Notes under the pieces: generated by a model
Seen by the model: the letters and a program-made list of their open reading frames with translations, nothing else
Databases searched by the model: none
Told to the model about the DNA's origin: nothing
NCBI GenBank assembly: GCA_004144595.1
Contig: SEEM01000007.1
Coordinates: forward strand, 38,943-102,942
DNA from: Hyphomicrobiales bacterium
GTDB lineage: Bacteria; Pseudomonadota; Alphaproteobacteria; Rhizobiales; Beijerinckiaceae
DNA length: 64,000 nucleotides
Reading direction: 5' to 3'
Made by a program: the position numbers and the translations under genes
Shown here: one piece after another, positions 53,545 through 62,285 of the stretch
Position numbering within the stretch: the stretch's first letter is position 1
Layout: each line of letters opens with the position of its first letter

Positions 53545-53865
53545 ATGTTCAACGCCCGCATCACCGTACCGCCCCAAGCCAGAGCCGGTGAGCCGGTCGA
53601 GATCAAGGTGCTGATGCGCCATCCGATGGATCGCGGCGGCCAATCCGACGGGAAGGGCGGCACCGTGCCGCGCAAGATCCTGAACCGCATGACTGCGACT
53701 TATGCCGGGGCCGAAATATTCCGCTTCGACATGCATACCGGGGTCGCCGCCAATCCGTTCGTTTCCTTCAGGACGCGCGCGATCGAAACAGGCGACATCG
53801 TTTTTGAGTGGCGCGAGGATGGCGGCGCGACCTACACGCGCACCGCGCGCCTGACGGTGGTCTGA
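53545..53865 (+). CDS. soxZ: SoxZ-like sulfur carrier partner
   Basis: 106-residue SoxZ, a beta-sandwich partner of SoxY without signal peptide that is co-exported by SoxY. The ARITVPPQARAGEPVEIKVLMRHPM start, FVSFRTRAIETGDIVFEW and the final TARLTVV are typical. It starts 3 bp after the soxY stop, keeping the pair stoichiometric. It shows no change at the residues I can judge. Confidence 0.92.
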   Translation: MFNARITVPPQARAGEPVEIKVLMRHPMDRGGQSDGKGGTVPRKILNRMTATYAGAEIFRFDMHTGVAANPFVSFRTRAIETGDIVFEWREDGGATYTRTARLTVV

Positions 53866-53874
53866 GCGGGCGCC

Positions 53875-54630
53875 TTGCGTCTCCCGGCCCTCCTTATCGG
53901 TCTTCTGAGCGTTTTGGCCCCGGCAGGCGCTGAGGAGATCGCGTCCGGCAGCGCATTCCTGTCACCGGAGCTGCGGCGCCAGCAGGATGATCCGAACCGC
54001 AATCCGGCCTGGTTCTGGGTCGACCAGGGCAAAGAGCTTTTCGCTGAGAAGCCTGCGACGGGGCAGGCCTGCTTAGGTTGCCATGCCGATCCCGCGTCAA
54101 GCTTGACCGGCGCCGCGACACGGTATCCCCAGGTCGATCGGGCAAGCGGCAAGCTGCTCAATCTCGAAGGACGGATCGAGCAATGCCGGGTCGAGCGCCA
54201 GCAGCTGCCCGCTTTCGGCTATGAGAGTGCCGAACTGCTTTCGCTGACCGCCTACGTCGCCTCGCTTTCGCGGGGCCAGCCGATGAGCGTGCGGACCGAT
54301 GGACCCGCGCGCCCCTTCTACGAGGCCGGCCAAGCCTTCTTCGAGCGCCGGCAGGGGCAGCTCAATCTCTCCTGCAAGCAGTGTCATGACGGGCTGGTAG
54401 GGCAGAAGCTGCGTGGCGACACGATCAGCCAAGGCGCCGGCACGGGCTACCCCGCCTATCGCCTCGAATGGAACACGGTCGGCTCGCTGCACCGCCGGCT
54501 GCGGGCCTGCTCGCTGGGTGTCCGGGCGACGCAGTTCGACTACGGCTCGCCCGAATATCTCGCGCTCGAACTCTATCTCGCCGGCAGGGCCAAGGGGTTG
54601 CCGGTCGAGACACCCGCTATGAGGCGCTAA
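53875..54630 (+). CDS. soxA: diheme cytochrome c SoxA
   Basis: 251-residue diheme cytochrome. The TTG 53875 start leads into a short signal peptide (LPALLIGLLSVLAPAGAEE). Hemes are at CLGCH (66-70) and CKQCH (167-171). Cys104 fits the distal ligand of heme 1. The active-site Cys212 in RLRACSLG is preserved, the residue that becomes persulfidated in SoxXA catalysis. SoxXA therefore looks competent. It is last in this operon and only 6 bp from the convergent cytochrome gene. Confidence 0.92.
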   Translation: MRLPALLIGLLSVLAPAGAEEIASGSAFLSPELRRQQDDPNRNPAWFWVDQGKELFAEKPATGQACLGCHADPASSLTGAATRYPQVDRASGKLLNLEGRIEQCRVERQQLPAFGYESAELLSLTAYVASLSRGQPMSVRTDGPARPFYEAGQAFFERRQGQLNLSCKQCHDGLVGQKLRGDTISQGAGTGYPAYRLEWNTVGSLHRRLRACSLGVRATQFDYGSPEYLALELYLAGRAKGLPVETPAMRR

Positions 54631-54636
54631 GCCCAG

Positions 54637-55032
54637 CTAGAGCTTCTTGCCGTCAGCGCCGAACTGCTTGAGATAGGCGGTCAGGTCGGTGATTTCCTTG
54701 TCGTTCTTGATGCCGGCGAAGACCATCTTCGTGCCCGGCATCTTCGCCTTCGGGTCCTTGATGTACGCGGCGAAGCTGGCATCGTCCCAGGGGATGCCGG
54801 CATTCTTGTTGGCCGGCGAATAGCTGTAGCCCTCGACAGTGCCGGACTGGCGCCCGAATAGCCCGTTCAGGGCCGGCCCGATCACGTTCTTCGCGGTCTC
54901 TCCGACCTGATGGCAAGCCCGGCATTTGGCGAAGGATTTCTCGCCCGCAGCCGCATCCTGGGCGCTGGCCGGTGTCGCTGCGAGCCATATCGCAGCCAGC
55001 AAGGCGGCGGTTGCAACGGTCGTCTTCATCAT
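54637..55032 (-). CDS. cytochrome c2-type class I cytochrome c
   Basis: Soluble electron carrier of 131 residues, signal peptide KTTVATAALLAAIWLAATPASA. The heme motif is CRACH (37-41), with GPALNGLFGRQSGT and the axial Met in KMPGTKMVF, as in cytochrome c2/c550. ATG 55032 has GGAGACGAG upstream; the earlier ATG in frame is ignored. It is in line with fccB-soxE and probably passes electrons from the Sox/sulfide and Mo enzymes to an oxidase. Confidence 0.93.
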   Translation of the reverse strand: MMKTTVATAALLAAIWLAATPASAQDAAAGEKSFAKCRACHQVGETAKNVIGPALNGLFGRQSGTVEGYSYSPANKNAGIPWDDASFAAYIKDPKAKMPGTKMVFAGIKNDKEITDLTAYLKQFGADGKKL

Positions 55033-55109
55033 CCGTCTCGTCTCCAATCCCAATAATAAGAAAATCTCGGCCGGGCTTGCCTGCGCTGCGTGCCGCGATG
55101 GCGGGGCTT

Positions 55110-56387
55110 TCAAGTAAAGATGTCGGCGCTGATCGCCTCGTACCAGGCGATGTTCTCGGCCTGCGTCTGGCGGCGAACCTCGTCGCTCTCGCCCGGCTGG
55201 GAGATGAATGTCTCGACCGCGGCGATGCGTCCATCCTTGGGCTCATAGCGGCCGCCGACCTTGATCGCGTCATCCGGGGCTACGAGGCTCCAGCAGGTGT
55301 TGAAATAGCGTGCCGGAAAGGCCTGCCCGCCGGCGAGTTCCGAGCAGACGACCATGGCCGCGACCTTCGCCTGGTTGTTGGCCGAGAATGCGGATTTGGG
55401 CATGTCACCGGCGATGCAGGCGTCGCCGAGCACGAAGATCGCCGGGTCGGCGGTCGATTTCATCGTCGCAGGGTCGATGGCGCAGTAACCGCCGGCAGGC
55501 GCCAGGCCCGCCTCGCGGGCGATCGCACCCGCCATCTGGGCGGGAATGACGTTGACGAAGGCGCAGTTCTCGTAGGTCTCGAAGCCGGTGACGACCGTGC
55601 CTTTTGCCGGGTCGACCGACTTGATGCCGTCATGCACCCGTGGACCCAGCCATTCGATCATCGTGCCGTAGCGCTTCTCCCAATCCGGCATGAAGACGCC
55701 CTGCTTGGAGAAGCTGTCCTTCGGATCGAGGATCACCACCCGCGCCTTTGTCCGGCCGGTCGTCTTGAGCGCGTGTGCGAACATCGAGGCGCGCTCATAG
55801 GGGCCGGGCGGGCAACGATAGGGGTTCGGAGGGGCGATCATCACGATCGTTCCGCCATCGGGCACGGCATGGAGCTTCTCGCGGATCAGCTGCGTCTGCC
55901 GGCCTGGCTTCCAGCCATGCGGCATGACCTCCTCCGCGGGCTGAGACCAGCCCGGCACGGAATCGTATTTCAGGTCGATGCCAGGCGAGAGCACGAGACG
56001 GTCGTAGGGAAGGCGCGTCCCGTCGGCGAGTTGCACCTCCTTCCTGTCGCGGTCGATCCGCGCGGCGCGCTGACGCACGAATGCAATGCCATACGTGGCC
56101 GTCAGCGCGTCGTAGCGATGCAGGAGCTGCTCATAGCTCTTGAAGCCGCCGACATAGAGGTTGGAGTGAAAGCAGCTCTGATACACCTCATGTTCGTCGA
56201 TGAGCTTAACCGCGATCGCGCCGCCACCGTCGCGGGCGATGTATTTGGCGGCCGTCGCGCCGCCCGGCCCGCCGCCGACCACGACCACGCGGGCCTTTGC
56301 TTGTCCGAGGACCGCAGGCATACCCAGCGCCGCGGCGGCCAGAACGGCCCCTGAGCCAGCAACCAGATCACGGCGTGTCGGTGTCAT
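55110..56387 (-). CDS. soxF: flavocytochrome c sulfide dehydrogenase flavoprotein (FccB/SoxF)
   Basis: 425-residue FAD protein that oxidises sulfide to sulfur or polysulfide, with SoxE as heme partner. A Tat signal (TPTRRDLVAGSGAV) precedes the VVVVGGGPGG dinucleotide motif. The redox cysteines appear in YRCPPGPYERASMF and FNTCWSLVAPDDAI. LGDACIAGDMPKSAF is the C-terminal FAD motif. ATG 56387 has GGAGG 6 nt upstream and is preferred over 56408. The heme gene lies directly upstream on the same strand. Confidence 0.92.
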   Translation of the reverse strand: MTPTRRDLVAGSGAVLAAAALGMPAVLGQAKARVVVVGGGPGGATAAKYIARDGGGAIAVKLIDEHEVYQSCFHSNLYVGGFKSYEQLLHRYDALTATYGIAFVRQRAARIDRDRKEVQLADGTRLPYDRLVLSPGIDLKYDSVPGWSQPAEEVMPHGWKPGRQTQLIREKLHAVPDGGTIVMIAPPNPYRCPPGPYERASMFAHALKTTGRTKARVVILDPKDSFSKQGVFMPDWEKRYGTMIEWLGPRVHDGIKSVDPAKGTVVTGFETYENCAFVNVIPAQMAGAIAREAGLAPAGGYCAIDPATMKSTADPAIFVLGDACIAGDMPKSAFSANNQAKVAAMVVCSELAGGQAFPARYFNTCWSLVAPDDAIKVGGRYEPKDGRIAAVETFISQPGESDEVRRQTQAENIAWYEAISADIFT

Positions 56388-56404
56388 CCGCAGCCTCCGC
56401 ACCG

Positions 56405-56791
56405 TCATGGCTTCGGCGAAAGCGCGCCGAAATAGGCAGCGAGCGCAGTTATATCGTCAGGGCTGAGTTTTGCGGCGATGGCCTGCATGACCTGGCCGCC
56501 GCGCTCCTTGCGAGCATACGAGGCCAGCACGGCAGCGAACTGGTCTTCCGGCCAGCCGATAATGGGGGGAATGCCGCCGGCGCTCTTTCCCGAAAGCTGA
56601 TGGCAGGCTGTGCATTCAGCTGAGAGATGGCGTCCGAGCATCTCGTTCCCGGCCGCTTCAGCCGGCTCCCACACCAGCACCAACGTCACGCATGCCAGGG
56701 CAAGGATGCGCAAGCTGTGGCACGTGATCGGCAGGTCATACCAGCCCGCGGCATGCGCACCGTCGTGGTCGGGGGCGGTATGCGTCGTCAT
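56405..56791 (-). CDS. soxE: cytochrome subunit of sulfide dehydrogenase (SoxE/FccA)
   Basis: 128-residue monoheme cytochrome. The signal helix (LRILALACVTLVLVWEPAEA) is followed by heme CTACH (60-64), SAGGIPPIIGWPEDQF and a C-terminal DDITALAAYFGALSP. This is the FccA/SoxE layout that accepts electrons from FccB. The ATG 56791 start is weak (no clear ribosome site), and a shorter start just before the signal is possible. Its position next to fccB is the strongest evidence. Confidence 0.86.
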   Translation of the reverse strand: MTTHTAPDHDGAHAAGWYDLPITCHSLRILALACVTLVLVWEPAEAAGNEMLGRHLSAECTACHQLSGKSAGGIPPIIGWPEDQFAAVLASYARKERGGQVMQAIAAKLSPDDITALAAYFGALSPKP

Positions 56792-57075
56792 CGATCGCAG
56801 AATTTCAGAAGCGCCACGCGGGAGCTAGACTGTCATTGGACAAATCTCGATCAAAGCCGCCTCACGATCGCGTCAACGCGTAGGTCCACTCTCCCGACGG
56901 TCCCCGATGCCGGCCTGTGGGCTTGTGGAGTGAAACGGAAGCGCATCGTTCATCGAGGCGGCGAAGCGTTACCAACCGAGCGATTCCGCGCACGAACGGA
57001 CTGCGATCATCGTGTGGGCGCTGAGTGCCGGCCAGGCGTGATTTTTAAATCAAATATCTGCCTAGCGCAGGTAAG

Positions 57076-57166
57076 TGGCGGAGACGGAGGGATTCGAACC
57101 CTCGATACCCTTGTGGGGTATGCTCATTTAGCAAACGAGTGCCTTCAGCCTCTCGGCCACGTCTCC
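57076..57166 (-). tRNA. tRNA-Ser (GCU)
   Basis: 91-nt class II tRNA on the minus strand. The acceptor GGAGACG (57166-57160) pairs with CGTCTCC, followed by discriminator G and encoded CCA. The anticodon loop TTGCTAA carries GCT. The long variable arm TACCCCACAAGGGTA is characteristic of serine tRNA, and the T arm is GGGTTCGAATCCC. Confidence 0.96.
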
Positions 57167-57385
57167 GGCGAGAGGCTCTATGCCTGATTGCAGAGCCGTT
57201 TGACAAGCCTTGTCGGCAACTTCCTTCGCTTCGTCTGTGCATGCGCGCAAAGCCGACCGTGGCGCACTCGATTGATAATGGAGCGGTCGAGGAAGACGGA
57301 GGGCGTACCGGTCGGAGCGAAGGCTGCCGCAAGGCAGCTTTGCGCGGGCTCGCCTTGCTCCTCTGCCAGGCGGCCACTAGATTGA

Positions 57386-57475
57386 GACCGTCCGTTGGGG
57401 TGCCGAGAGGCTGAGAGGTGCGTTCGCACCAACCCATCGTACCTGATCCGGGTAATGCCGGCGAAGGGAACGGTC
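57386..57475 (+). promoter_or_regulatory. TPP riboswitch (THI element)
   Basis: The outer stem GACCGT (57386) pairs with ACGGTC (ending 57475). Between them lie the conserved blocks TTGGGGTGCC, GCTGAGAGGTG, CCCATCGTACCTGATCCGGGTAATGCC and GCGAAGGGAA. It precedes thiO-thiS-thiG-thiE, so thiamine pyrophosphate represses the operon. Confidence 0.97.
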
Positions 57476-57533
57476 TTCGGCAGACATTGTGCTCGTGCCC
57501 CAGGCCGCTGCCTTCCCGGTAGCAGGGAAACGC

Positions 57534-58556
57534 ATGGCGACAGAAAGCCCTTGTCCGGGCCTGAGCATCGCAGTGGTGGGCGCCGGTGTCTTCGGCCTGG
57601 CCTGCGCGGCCGAACTGCAGTCGCGCGGTGCGCAGGTGACCCTGTACGAGCGTGGCTCGCGCATCGGGACCGAGGCCTGCTCATGGTATGCTGGCGGCAT
57701 GCTCGCGCCGTGGTGCGAGGGCGAGAGCGCCGAGGAGCCGGTGGTCCGGCTCGGCCAGCAGGCGGCCGATTGGTGGGAGCGCCACGCCGGCGGCGTCGTC
57801 CGCAACGGGACGCTCGTCGTGGCGCCGAGCCGGGATCGCTCCGAGCTTCGCCGCTTCGGCCAGCGCACCAGCCATTTCGAGGAGATCGACGGCGGGATCA
57901 TCGCTGGCTTGGAGCCCGATCTCGCAGGGCGCTTTTCGCGCGGTCTTTTCTTCGCCGGGGAAGCGCATCTCGACCCGCGCAAGGCGATCACGGCGCTGGC
58001 CGGGCGGCTTGTCGCCGACGGGGTTGCCATTCATTTCAACCGCGCCGTCGAACCCGCCGATCTCGAGGCCGACATCGTCCTCGACTGCCGGGGGCTCGCG
58101 GCGCGCGATGTCCTGCCGGAACTCCGCGGCGTCAAGGGCGAGATGCTGCTGCTGCGCAGCGACGATATCCGCCTGTCGCGGCCGGTCCGGCTGCTGCACC
58201 CGCGCATTCCGCTCTATATCGTGCCGCGCACCGAGGGGCTCTTCATGGTCGGCGCGACGATGATCGAGAGCGGCGAACGCCGCCGCATTTCGGCTCGTGC
58301 GATGCTGGAATTGCTCGGTGCCGCCTATGCGCTGCACCCGACTTTCGCTGAAGCCGAGGTGGTCGAGATCGGCACCGATGCCCGCCCGGCCTTTCCGGAC
58401 AACCTGCCGCGGCTGATCCGCCGTGGCCGGGTGATCCATGCCAACGGCCTCTATCGCCACGGCTTCCTGCTCAGCCCCGCCTTGGCGCGGATGGCGGCGG
58501 AGGCGGCACTGAATTCGCAAGCAACCCCGGAGATGCTGCATGACCTTGCTGCTTAA
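57534..58556 (+). CDS. thiO: glycine oxidase ThiO
   Basis: FAD enzyme (340 residues) that oxidises glycine to the dehydroglycine needed for the thiazole ring of thiamine. The N-terminal FAD motif is VVGAGVFGLACA, WYAGGMLAPWCEGE follows, and NGLYRHGFLLSPALA is near the C terminus. ATG 57534 has AGGGA upstream and is preferred over GTG 57489. It follows the TPP riboswitch and overlaps thiS by 17 bp. Confidence 0.94.
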   Translation: MATESPCPGLSIAVVGAGVFGLACAAELQSRGAQVTLYERGSRIGTEACSWYAGGMLAPWCEGESAEEPVVRLGQQAADWWERHAGGVVRNGTLVVAPSRDRSELRRFGQRTSHFEEIDGGIIAGLEPDLAGRFSRGLFFAGEAHLDPRKAITALAGRLVADGVAIHFNRAVEPADLEADIVLDCRGLAARDVLPELRGVKGEMLLLRSDDIRLSRPVRLLHPRIPLYIVPRTEGLFMVGATMIESGERRRISARAMLELLGAAYALHPTFAEAEVVEIGTDARPAFPDNLPRLIRRGRVIHANGLYRHGFLLSPALARMAAEAALNSQATPEMLHDLAA

Positions 58557-58737
58557 CGGCGCCCCGCAGACCGTCGCTGCCAAGACGCTGGCCGAGGCGC
58601 TGGCCGAGCTGGGATTCGGCAGCCGCATCGTCGCGACCGCTGTGAACGGCGATTTCGTGCCGGCCCGCAAGCGCGCCGAGACCGCGCTGAGCGAAGGCGA
58701 CCGCATCGAGATCGTCGCACCGATGCAGGGAGGCTGA
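58540..58737 (+). CDS. thiS: thiamine sulfur-carrier protein ThiS
   Basis: 65-residue ubiquitin-like sulfur carrier. The C terminus is Gly-Gly (residues 64-65) after VAPMQ, the site for adenylation and thiocarboxylation. It starts inside the thiO end, and thiG starts 1 bp after its stop. No thiF is near, so adenylation may use a distant ThiF or MoeB. Confidence 0.95.
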   Translation: MTLLLNGAPQTVAAKTLAEALAELGFGSRIVATAVNGDFVPARKRAETALSEGDRIEIVAPMQGG

Positions 58738-58738
58738 G

Positions 58739-59509
58739 ATGGCATCCTTCTACGGCTTCGAGCCGCAGAACCCGCTCTTTTTGGGCACGGCGCAATACCC
58801 GTCGCCCGCGATCCTGGCCGAGGCGGTGAAGCGCTCGGGCGTCGAGGTCGTCACCGTCTCATTGCGCCGGGAATCGGCGGGCGGCGCCGGTCAGGCCTTC
58901 TGGACGCTGATCCGCGAGCTCGGCGTCAAGGTTCTGCCGAACACGGCCGGCTGCCACACCGTCAAGGAAGCGGTTACCACCGCGCAGATGGCGCGCGAGG
59001 TCTTCGGCACCGATTGGATCAAGCTGGAAGTGATCGGCGAGGACGACACGCTCCAGCCCGACGTGATCGCGCTGGTCGAGGCCGCCCGCATCCTGACCGA
59101 TGACGGCTTCAGGGTCTTTCCCTACACGACCGAGGATATCGTCGTCGGCGGGCGCCTGCTCGATGCCGGCTGCGAGGTCCTGATGCCCTGGGGCGCGCCG
59201 ATCGGGTCGGGCAGGGGGCTCAACAACCCCTACGGCCTGCGCAGCATGCGCCAGCATTTCCCGGATGTGCCGCTCGTCGTCGATGCCGGCATCGGCCTGC
59301 CCTCCCATGCCGCGGAGGCGATGGAGATGGGCTATGACGGCATCCTGCTCAACACCGCCGTCGCCAAGTCCGGCGACCCGGCGGCGATGGCGGAGGCCTT
59401 TGCGCTCGCCATCCGTGCCGGCCGCCAGGCCTTTGCCGCGCAGCCGATCGAGGCGCGCGACATGGCCGCCCCCTCGACGCCCGTCATGGGCAAAGCCTTC
59501 CTCGCCTGA
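58739..59509 (+). CDS. thiG: thiazole synthase ThiG
   Basis: 256-residue TIM-barrel enzyme that makes the thiazole phosphate from deoxyxylulose 5-phosphate, dehydroglycine and ThiS-thiocarboxylate. Motifs are [35 protein letters not shown] (catalytic Lys), [14 protein letters not shown] and [15 protein letters not shown]. It lies tightly after thiS. Confidence 0.96.
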   Translation: MASFYGFEPQNPLFLGTAQYPSPAILAEAVKRSGVEVVTVSLRRESAGGAGQAFWTLIRELGVKVLPNTAGCHTVKEAVTTAQMAREVFGTDWIKLEVIGEDDTLQPDVIALVEAARILTDDGFRVFPYTTEDIVVGGRLLDAGCEVLMPWGAPIGSGRGLNNPYGLRSMRQHFPDVPLVVDAGIGLPSHAAEAMEMGYDGILLNTAVAKSGDPAAMAEAFALAIRAGRQAFAAQPIEARDMAAPSTPVMGKAFLA

Positions 59510-59523
59510 AAGACCTGTCCCGC

Positions 59524-60132
59524 ATGAAGCTCGATCCGTTCTATCCCATCTTCGACAGCGCCGACTGGCTGGAGCGGATGCTGCCGCTTGGCATCAAACT
59601 GGTGCAATTGCGCGTCAAGGATCGCCCCGAGACCGAGGTGGCCCGCGAGATCGCCCGGGCGAAAACGCTCTGCGCCGCGGCCGGGTGTGTCCTCGTCGTC
59701 AACGACTACTGGAAGCTGGCCATCGCCGAGGGGTGCGACTTCGTCCATCTCGGCCAGGAGGACCTCGACGAGGCCGATCTCGATGCGATCCGCAGGGCGG
59801 GGCTCAAGCTCGGCATCAGCAGCCATGACGAGCCCGAGCTGGAGCGCGCGCTGGCGGCGAAGCCGGACTATGTCGCGCTCGGCCCGGTCTATCCGACGAT
59901 CCTTAAAGCAATGCGCTTCGGCCCGCAGGGGCTGGAGCGGCTGGGCGAGTGGAAGCGCCGGATCGGCGACCTGCCGCTGGTCGGCATCGGCGGCATTTCG
60001 CTCGAGCGGGCGCCGGGCGTCTTCGAGGCCGGCGCCGACATCGTCGCGGCGGTGACCGACATCACGCTGAACGCCGATCCCGAGGGACGCCTGAAGGCCT
60101 GGATCGCGGCGACGCGGAAGCAGGCGGCCTGA
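59524..60132 (+). CDS. thiE: thiamine phosphate synthase ThiE
   Basis: 202-residue enzyme joining the thiazole and pyrimidine halves. VQLRVKDRP, VVNDYWKLAIAEGCDFVHLGQEDL, GLKLGISSH, YVALGPVYPT and LVGIGGIS are the family motifs. It ends the operon; thiC and thiD are not in the window. Confidence 0.94.
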   Translation: MKLDPFYPIFDSADWLERMLPLGIKLVQLRVKDRPETEVAREIARAKTLCAAAGCVLVVNDYWKLAIAEGCDFVHLGQEDLDEADLDAIRRAGLKLGISSHDEPELERALAAKPDYVALGPVYPTILKAMRFGPQGLERLGEWKRRIGDLPLVGIGGISLERAPGVFEAGADIVAAVTDITLNADPEGRLKAWIAATRKQAA

Positions 60133-60138
60133 AAGGGC

Positions 60139-60225
60139 GTCATTCTCGGGCGAAGCGAAGCGCAGACCCGAGAATCTCATGAAGAAGGCGCTGGTTTCTG
60201 AGATGGTCGGGTCAAGCCCGACCAT
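60139..60225. repeat. two CGTCAT-family REP hairpins after thiE
   Basis: The first (60142-60175) is ATTCTCGGG...CCCGAGAAT with a short repetitive loop (GAAGCGAAGC). The second (60203-60225) is ATGGTCGGG-TCAAG-CCCGACCAT. Read on the minus strand it begins CGTC and matches the elements at 19641 and 19698. They lie between thiE and a convergent SelW-like gene and may serve as a shared transcription end. Confidence 0.8.
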
Positions 60226-60250
60226 GACGGCAATCGCAAGGGAGCTGCCC

Positions 60251-60565
60251 TCAGCTCTCCGCCTCAGCCACCATCGTGTGCCCGTCGACATGGCCGAGGC
60301 TCCGTTCGGGGTCGAGCCGGTCGCGCACGCGCTGCTTCAGAACCTTGGAATCCGGGAAGCCGCCATCGGCCTTGCGGTCCCAGATCAGTTCGCCGTCGTA
60401 ATGGATCTGGAAAATGCCGCCGGTGCGCGGGATCAGCGCGACCTCGCCGAGATCCTGCCCGAAAGTCGAGAGCAGTTCCTGCCCGAGCCAGGCCGAGCGC
60501 AGCATCCAGTTGCACATCGAGCAATAGGTGATGGCGATACGCGGGGCGGGCTTGGTCTGGGTCAT
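60251..60565 (-). CDS. SelW/SelT/SelH-family (Rdx) protein, Cys form
   Basis: 104-residue thioredoxin-like protein. The N-terminal redox motif is YCSMC (Cys15, Cys18), where the selenoprotein form has U at the second position. GGIFQIHYDGELIWDRKADGGFPDSK is the family C-terminal core. This copy needs no UGA decoding. It follows REP hairpins and is monocistronic. Function is probably a thiol redox adapter. Confidence 0.9.
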   Translation of the reverse strand: MTQTKPAPRIAITYCSMCNWMLRSAWLGQELLSTFGQDLGEVALIPRTGGIFQIHYDGELIWDRKADGGFPDSKVLKQRVRDRLDPERSLGHVDGHTMVAEAES

Positions 60566-60698
60566 GATCGGTCACCGAAGCGGGAGGTTGTCTCCGACAT
60601 CCCGCTTCGGGCGCTTCGATGCAAGCCCGAAAGCTGCATGGCCGATCAGCTTAAGGCGGCCGATAAGCCTTTGTTTTGAATAAATAAAATCGGGTAGA

Positions 60699-62192
60699 TC
60701 AGACCTCGTCGATATAGCGGCGGCGCAGGTGGGCCTTGAACACCGAGGCGTCGAGCGGCCGGCCGGTGGCCTCGGTCAGCAGGTCGTCGGTCGGGAGCAG
60801 CGAGCCCTTGCCGTGGATATTGGCGCGCAGCCAGCCGACCAGCGGGCTGAAATCGCCCTTGCCGATAGCCGGCAGGATCGCGTGGTCCGCCTTGCAGGCG
60901 GCGTCGAAAATCTGCGCCGCGGTCATGGCGCCGAGCGTATAGGTCGGGAAATAGCCCCAGCCTCCGGACGGCCAGTGGATGTCCTGCAGGCAGCCCAGCC
61001 GGTCGTTCGGCACGGTGACGCCGAGCAGCGACTTCATCCCCGCATTCCAGGCCGCGGGCAGCTCGGCAAGCGGCATCTTGTCGGCGATCAGCGTCTTTTC
61101 CAGCCGATAGCGCAGGATGACATGGGCGGGATAGGTCACCTCGTCGGCATCGACGCGGATGAAGCCGGGCTCGACGCGGGTATAGCGATGCCACATCGCT
61201 TCGCTCTCCCAGGCCGGGCCGGTCCCTCCGAAGCTCTCCCGCATCAGCGGCGCGGCGTAGGTCAGGAACTGGCGCGAGCGGCAGGCCTGCATCTCCATCA
61301 GCAGCGACTGGCTCTCGTGCAGGCTCATGCCGCGCGCACCGCCGACCGGCTGGTTGAGATAGCCTTGCGGCCGACCCTGCTCGTAGAGCGCGTGGCCGGT
61401 CTCGTGCAGCACGCCCATCAGCGCCTTGGTGAAATCGGCCTCTTCATAGCGCGTGGTGATGCGGACATCGTTGTCGGCGCCGCCACAGAACGGATGGGTC
61501 GAGATGTCGAGCCGCCCGCGCTCGAAGTCATAGCCCAGCGCCGCCATGAACTTGAGGCCGAGCGCCCGCTGGGTCGCGGTCGCGAACGGGCCTTCTAGTG
61601 CAGGCTGTGCCGGCCGGCGCGCCTGCACCGCCATCGCCTCCTGCGTAAAGCCCGGCAGGAAGGCGGCGAGATCGTCGAAGAGCGCGTCGATCTTGGTGGA
61701 GCGGCCGCCCGGCTCGTAATCGTTGAGCAGCGCGTCATAGGGCGAGAGCCCGAGCTTCTCGCCCTTGGCCCGGCCGATCTGGCGCTGCAGGTTCAGGACC
61801 TCGGCGAGATAGGGCAGCAGGCCGGTGAAATCGGCATCGGCCCGCGCCTGCCGCCAGCGCATCTCGCAGGCCGAGATCGCCTTGCTCGACGCCTCCACCA
61901 ATTCGGAGGGTAAGGCGGTGTCGACCGTCCAGACGCGCCGGATCTCGCGCAGGTTGGCCTTCTCCCAGGCGCCGAGGCTGCCGTCACTGTCCGCGGCCGC
62001 GAGCCAGCCGCCGATGCGCGCGTCGGTCGAAAGGCCATGGCGCATGACCTGAAGCAGCGCCATGCTCTCGGCTCGCGTCTCGGCCGCGCCCCTCGGCATC
62101 ATCACGTCGTTGTCCCATTGCAGGATGCCGATGGCGTTCGACAGCGCGGCGATGCGGCCGAAATGGGCGGAGAGGTCGGAATAGGCGGTCAT
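60699..62192 (-). CDS. M32-family carboxypeptidase Taq-like metallopeptidase
   Basis: 497-residue cytoplasmic zinc/cobalt carboxypeptidase. The HExxH site is in VLHETGHALYEQ (residues ~259-263), with the third ligand Glu likely in the following MSLHESQSLLME. N-terminal LQWDNDVMMPRGAAETRAE and HPFCGGADNDVRITTRY are family-diagnostic, and the length is about 500 as usual. It stands alone between the SelW-like and OYE genes. Confidence 0.94.
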   Translation of the reverse strand: MTAYSDLSAHFGRIAALSNAIGILQWDNDVMMPRGAAETRAESMALLQVMRHGLSTDARIGGWLAAADSDGSLGAWEKANLREIRRVWTVDTALPSELVEASSKAISACEMRWRQARADADFTGLLPYLAEVLNLQRQIGRAKGEKLGLSPYDALLNDYEPGGRSTKIDALFDDLAAFLPGFTQEAMAVQARRPAQPALEGPFATATQRALGLKFMAALGYDFERGRLDISTHPFCGGADNDVRITTRYEEADFTKALMGVLHETGHALYEQGRPQGYLNQPVGGARGMSLHESQSLLMEMQACRSRQFLTYAAPLMRESFGGTGPAWESEAMWHRYTRVEPGFIRVDADEVTYPAHVILRYRLEKTLIADKMPLAELPAAWNAGMKSLLGVTVPNDRLGCLQDIHWPSGGWGYFPTYTLGAMTAAQIFDAACKADHAILPAIGKGDFSPLVGWLRANIHGKGSLLPTDDLLTEATGRPLDASVFKAHLRRRYIDEV

Positions 62193-62232
62193 GCGGGCTC
62201 TCTGGCAGGGGCAGACAGAAAAGAAGGGATTC

Positions 62233-62271
62233 CGTCATGCCGGGTCGGCGCTTCGCTTGCCCGGAATGACG
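62233..62271. repeat. CGTCAT-type REP hairpin
   Basis: CGTCAT-GCCGGG is the left arm and CCCGG-AATGACG the right arm, with the loop holding GGCGCTTCGC. It lies between the M32 peptidase and OYE genes and belongs to the same dispersed family as 19641-19733 and 60139-60225. Confidence 0.8.
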
Positions 62272-62285
62272 ACGCTGCGGAGAGT

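Noticed and set aside
56792..57075. A possible small gene or regulatory RNA before soxE
   Set aside because: No ORF with a ribosome site and no convincing hairpin or promoter pair was seen in this gap.
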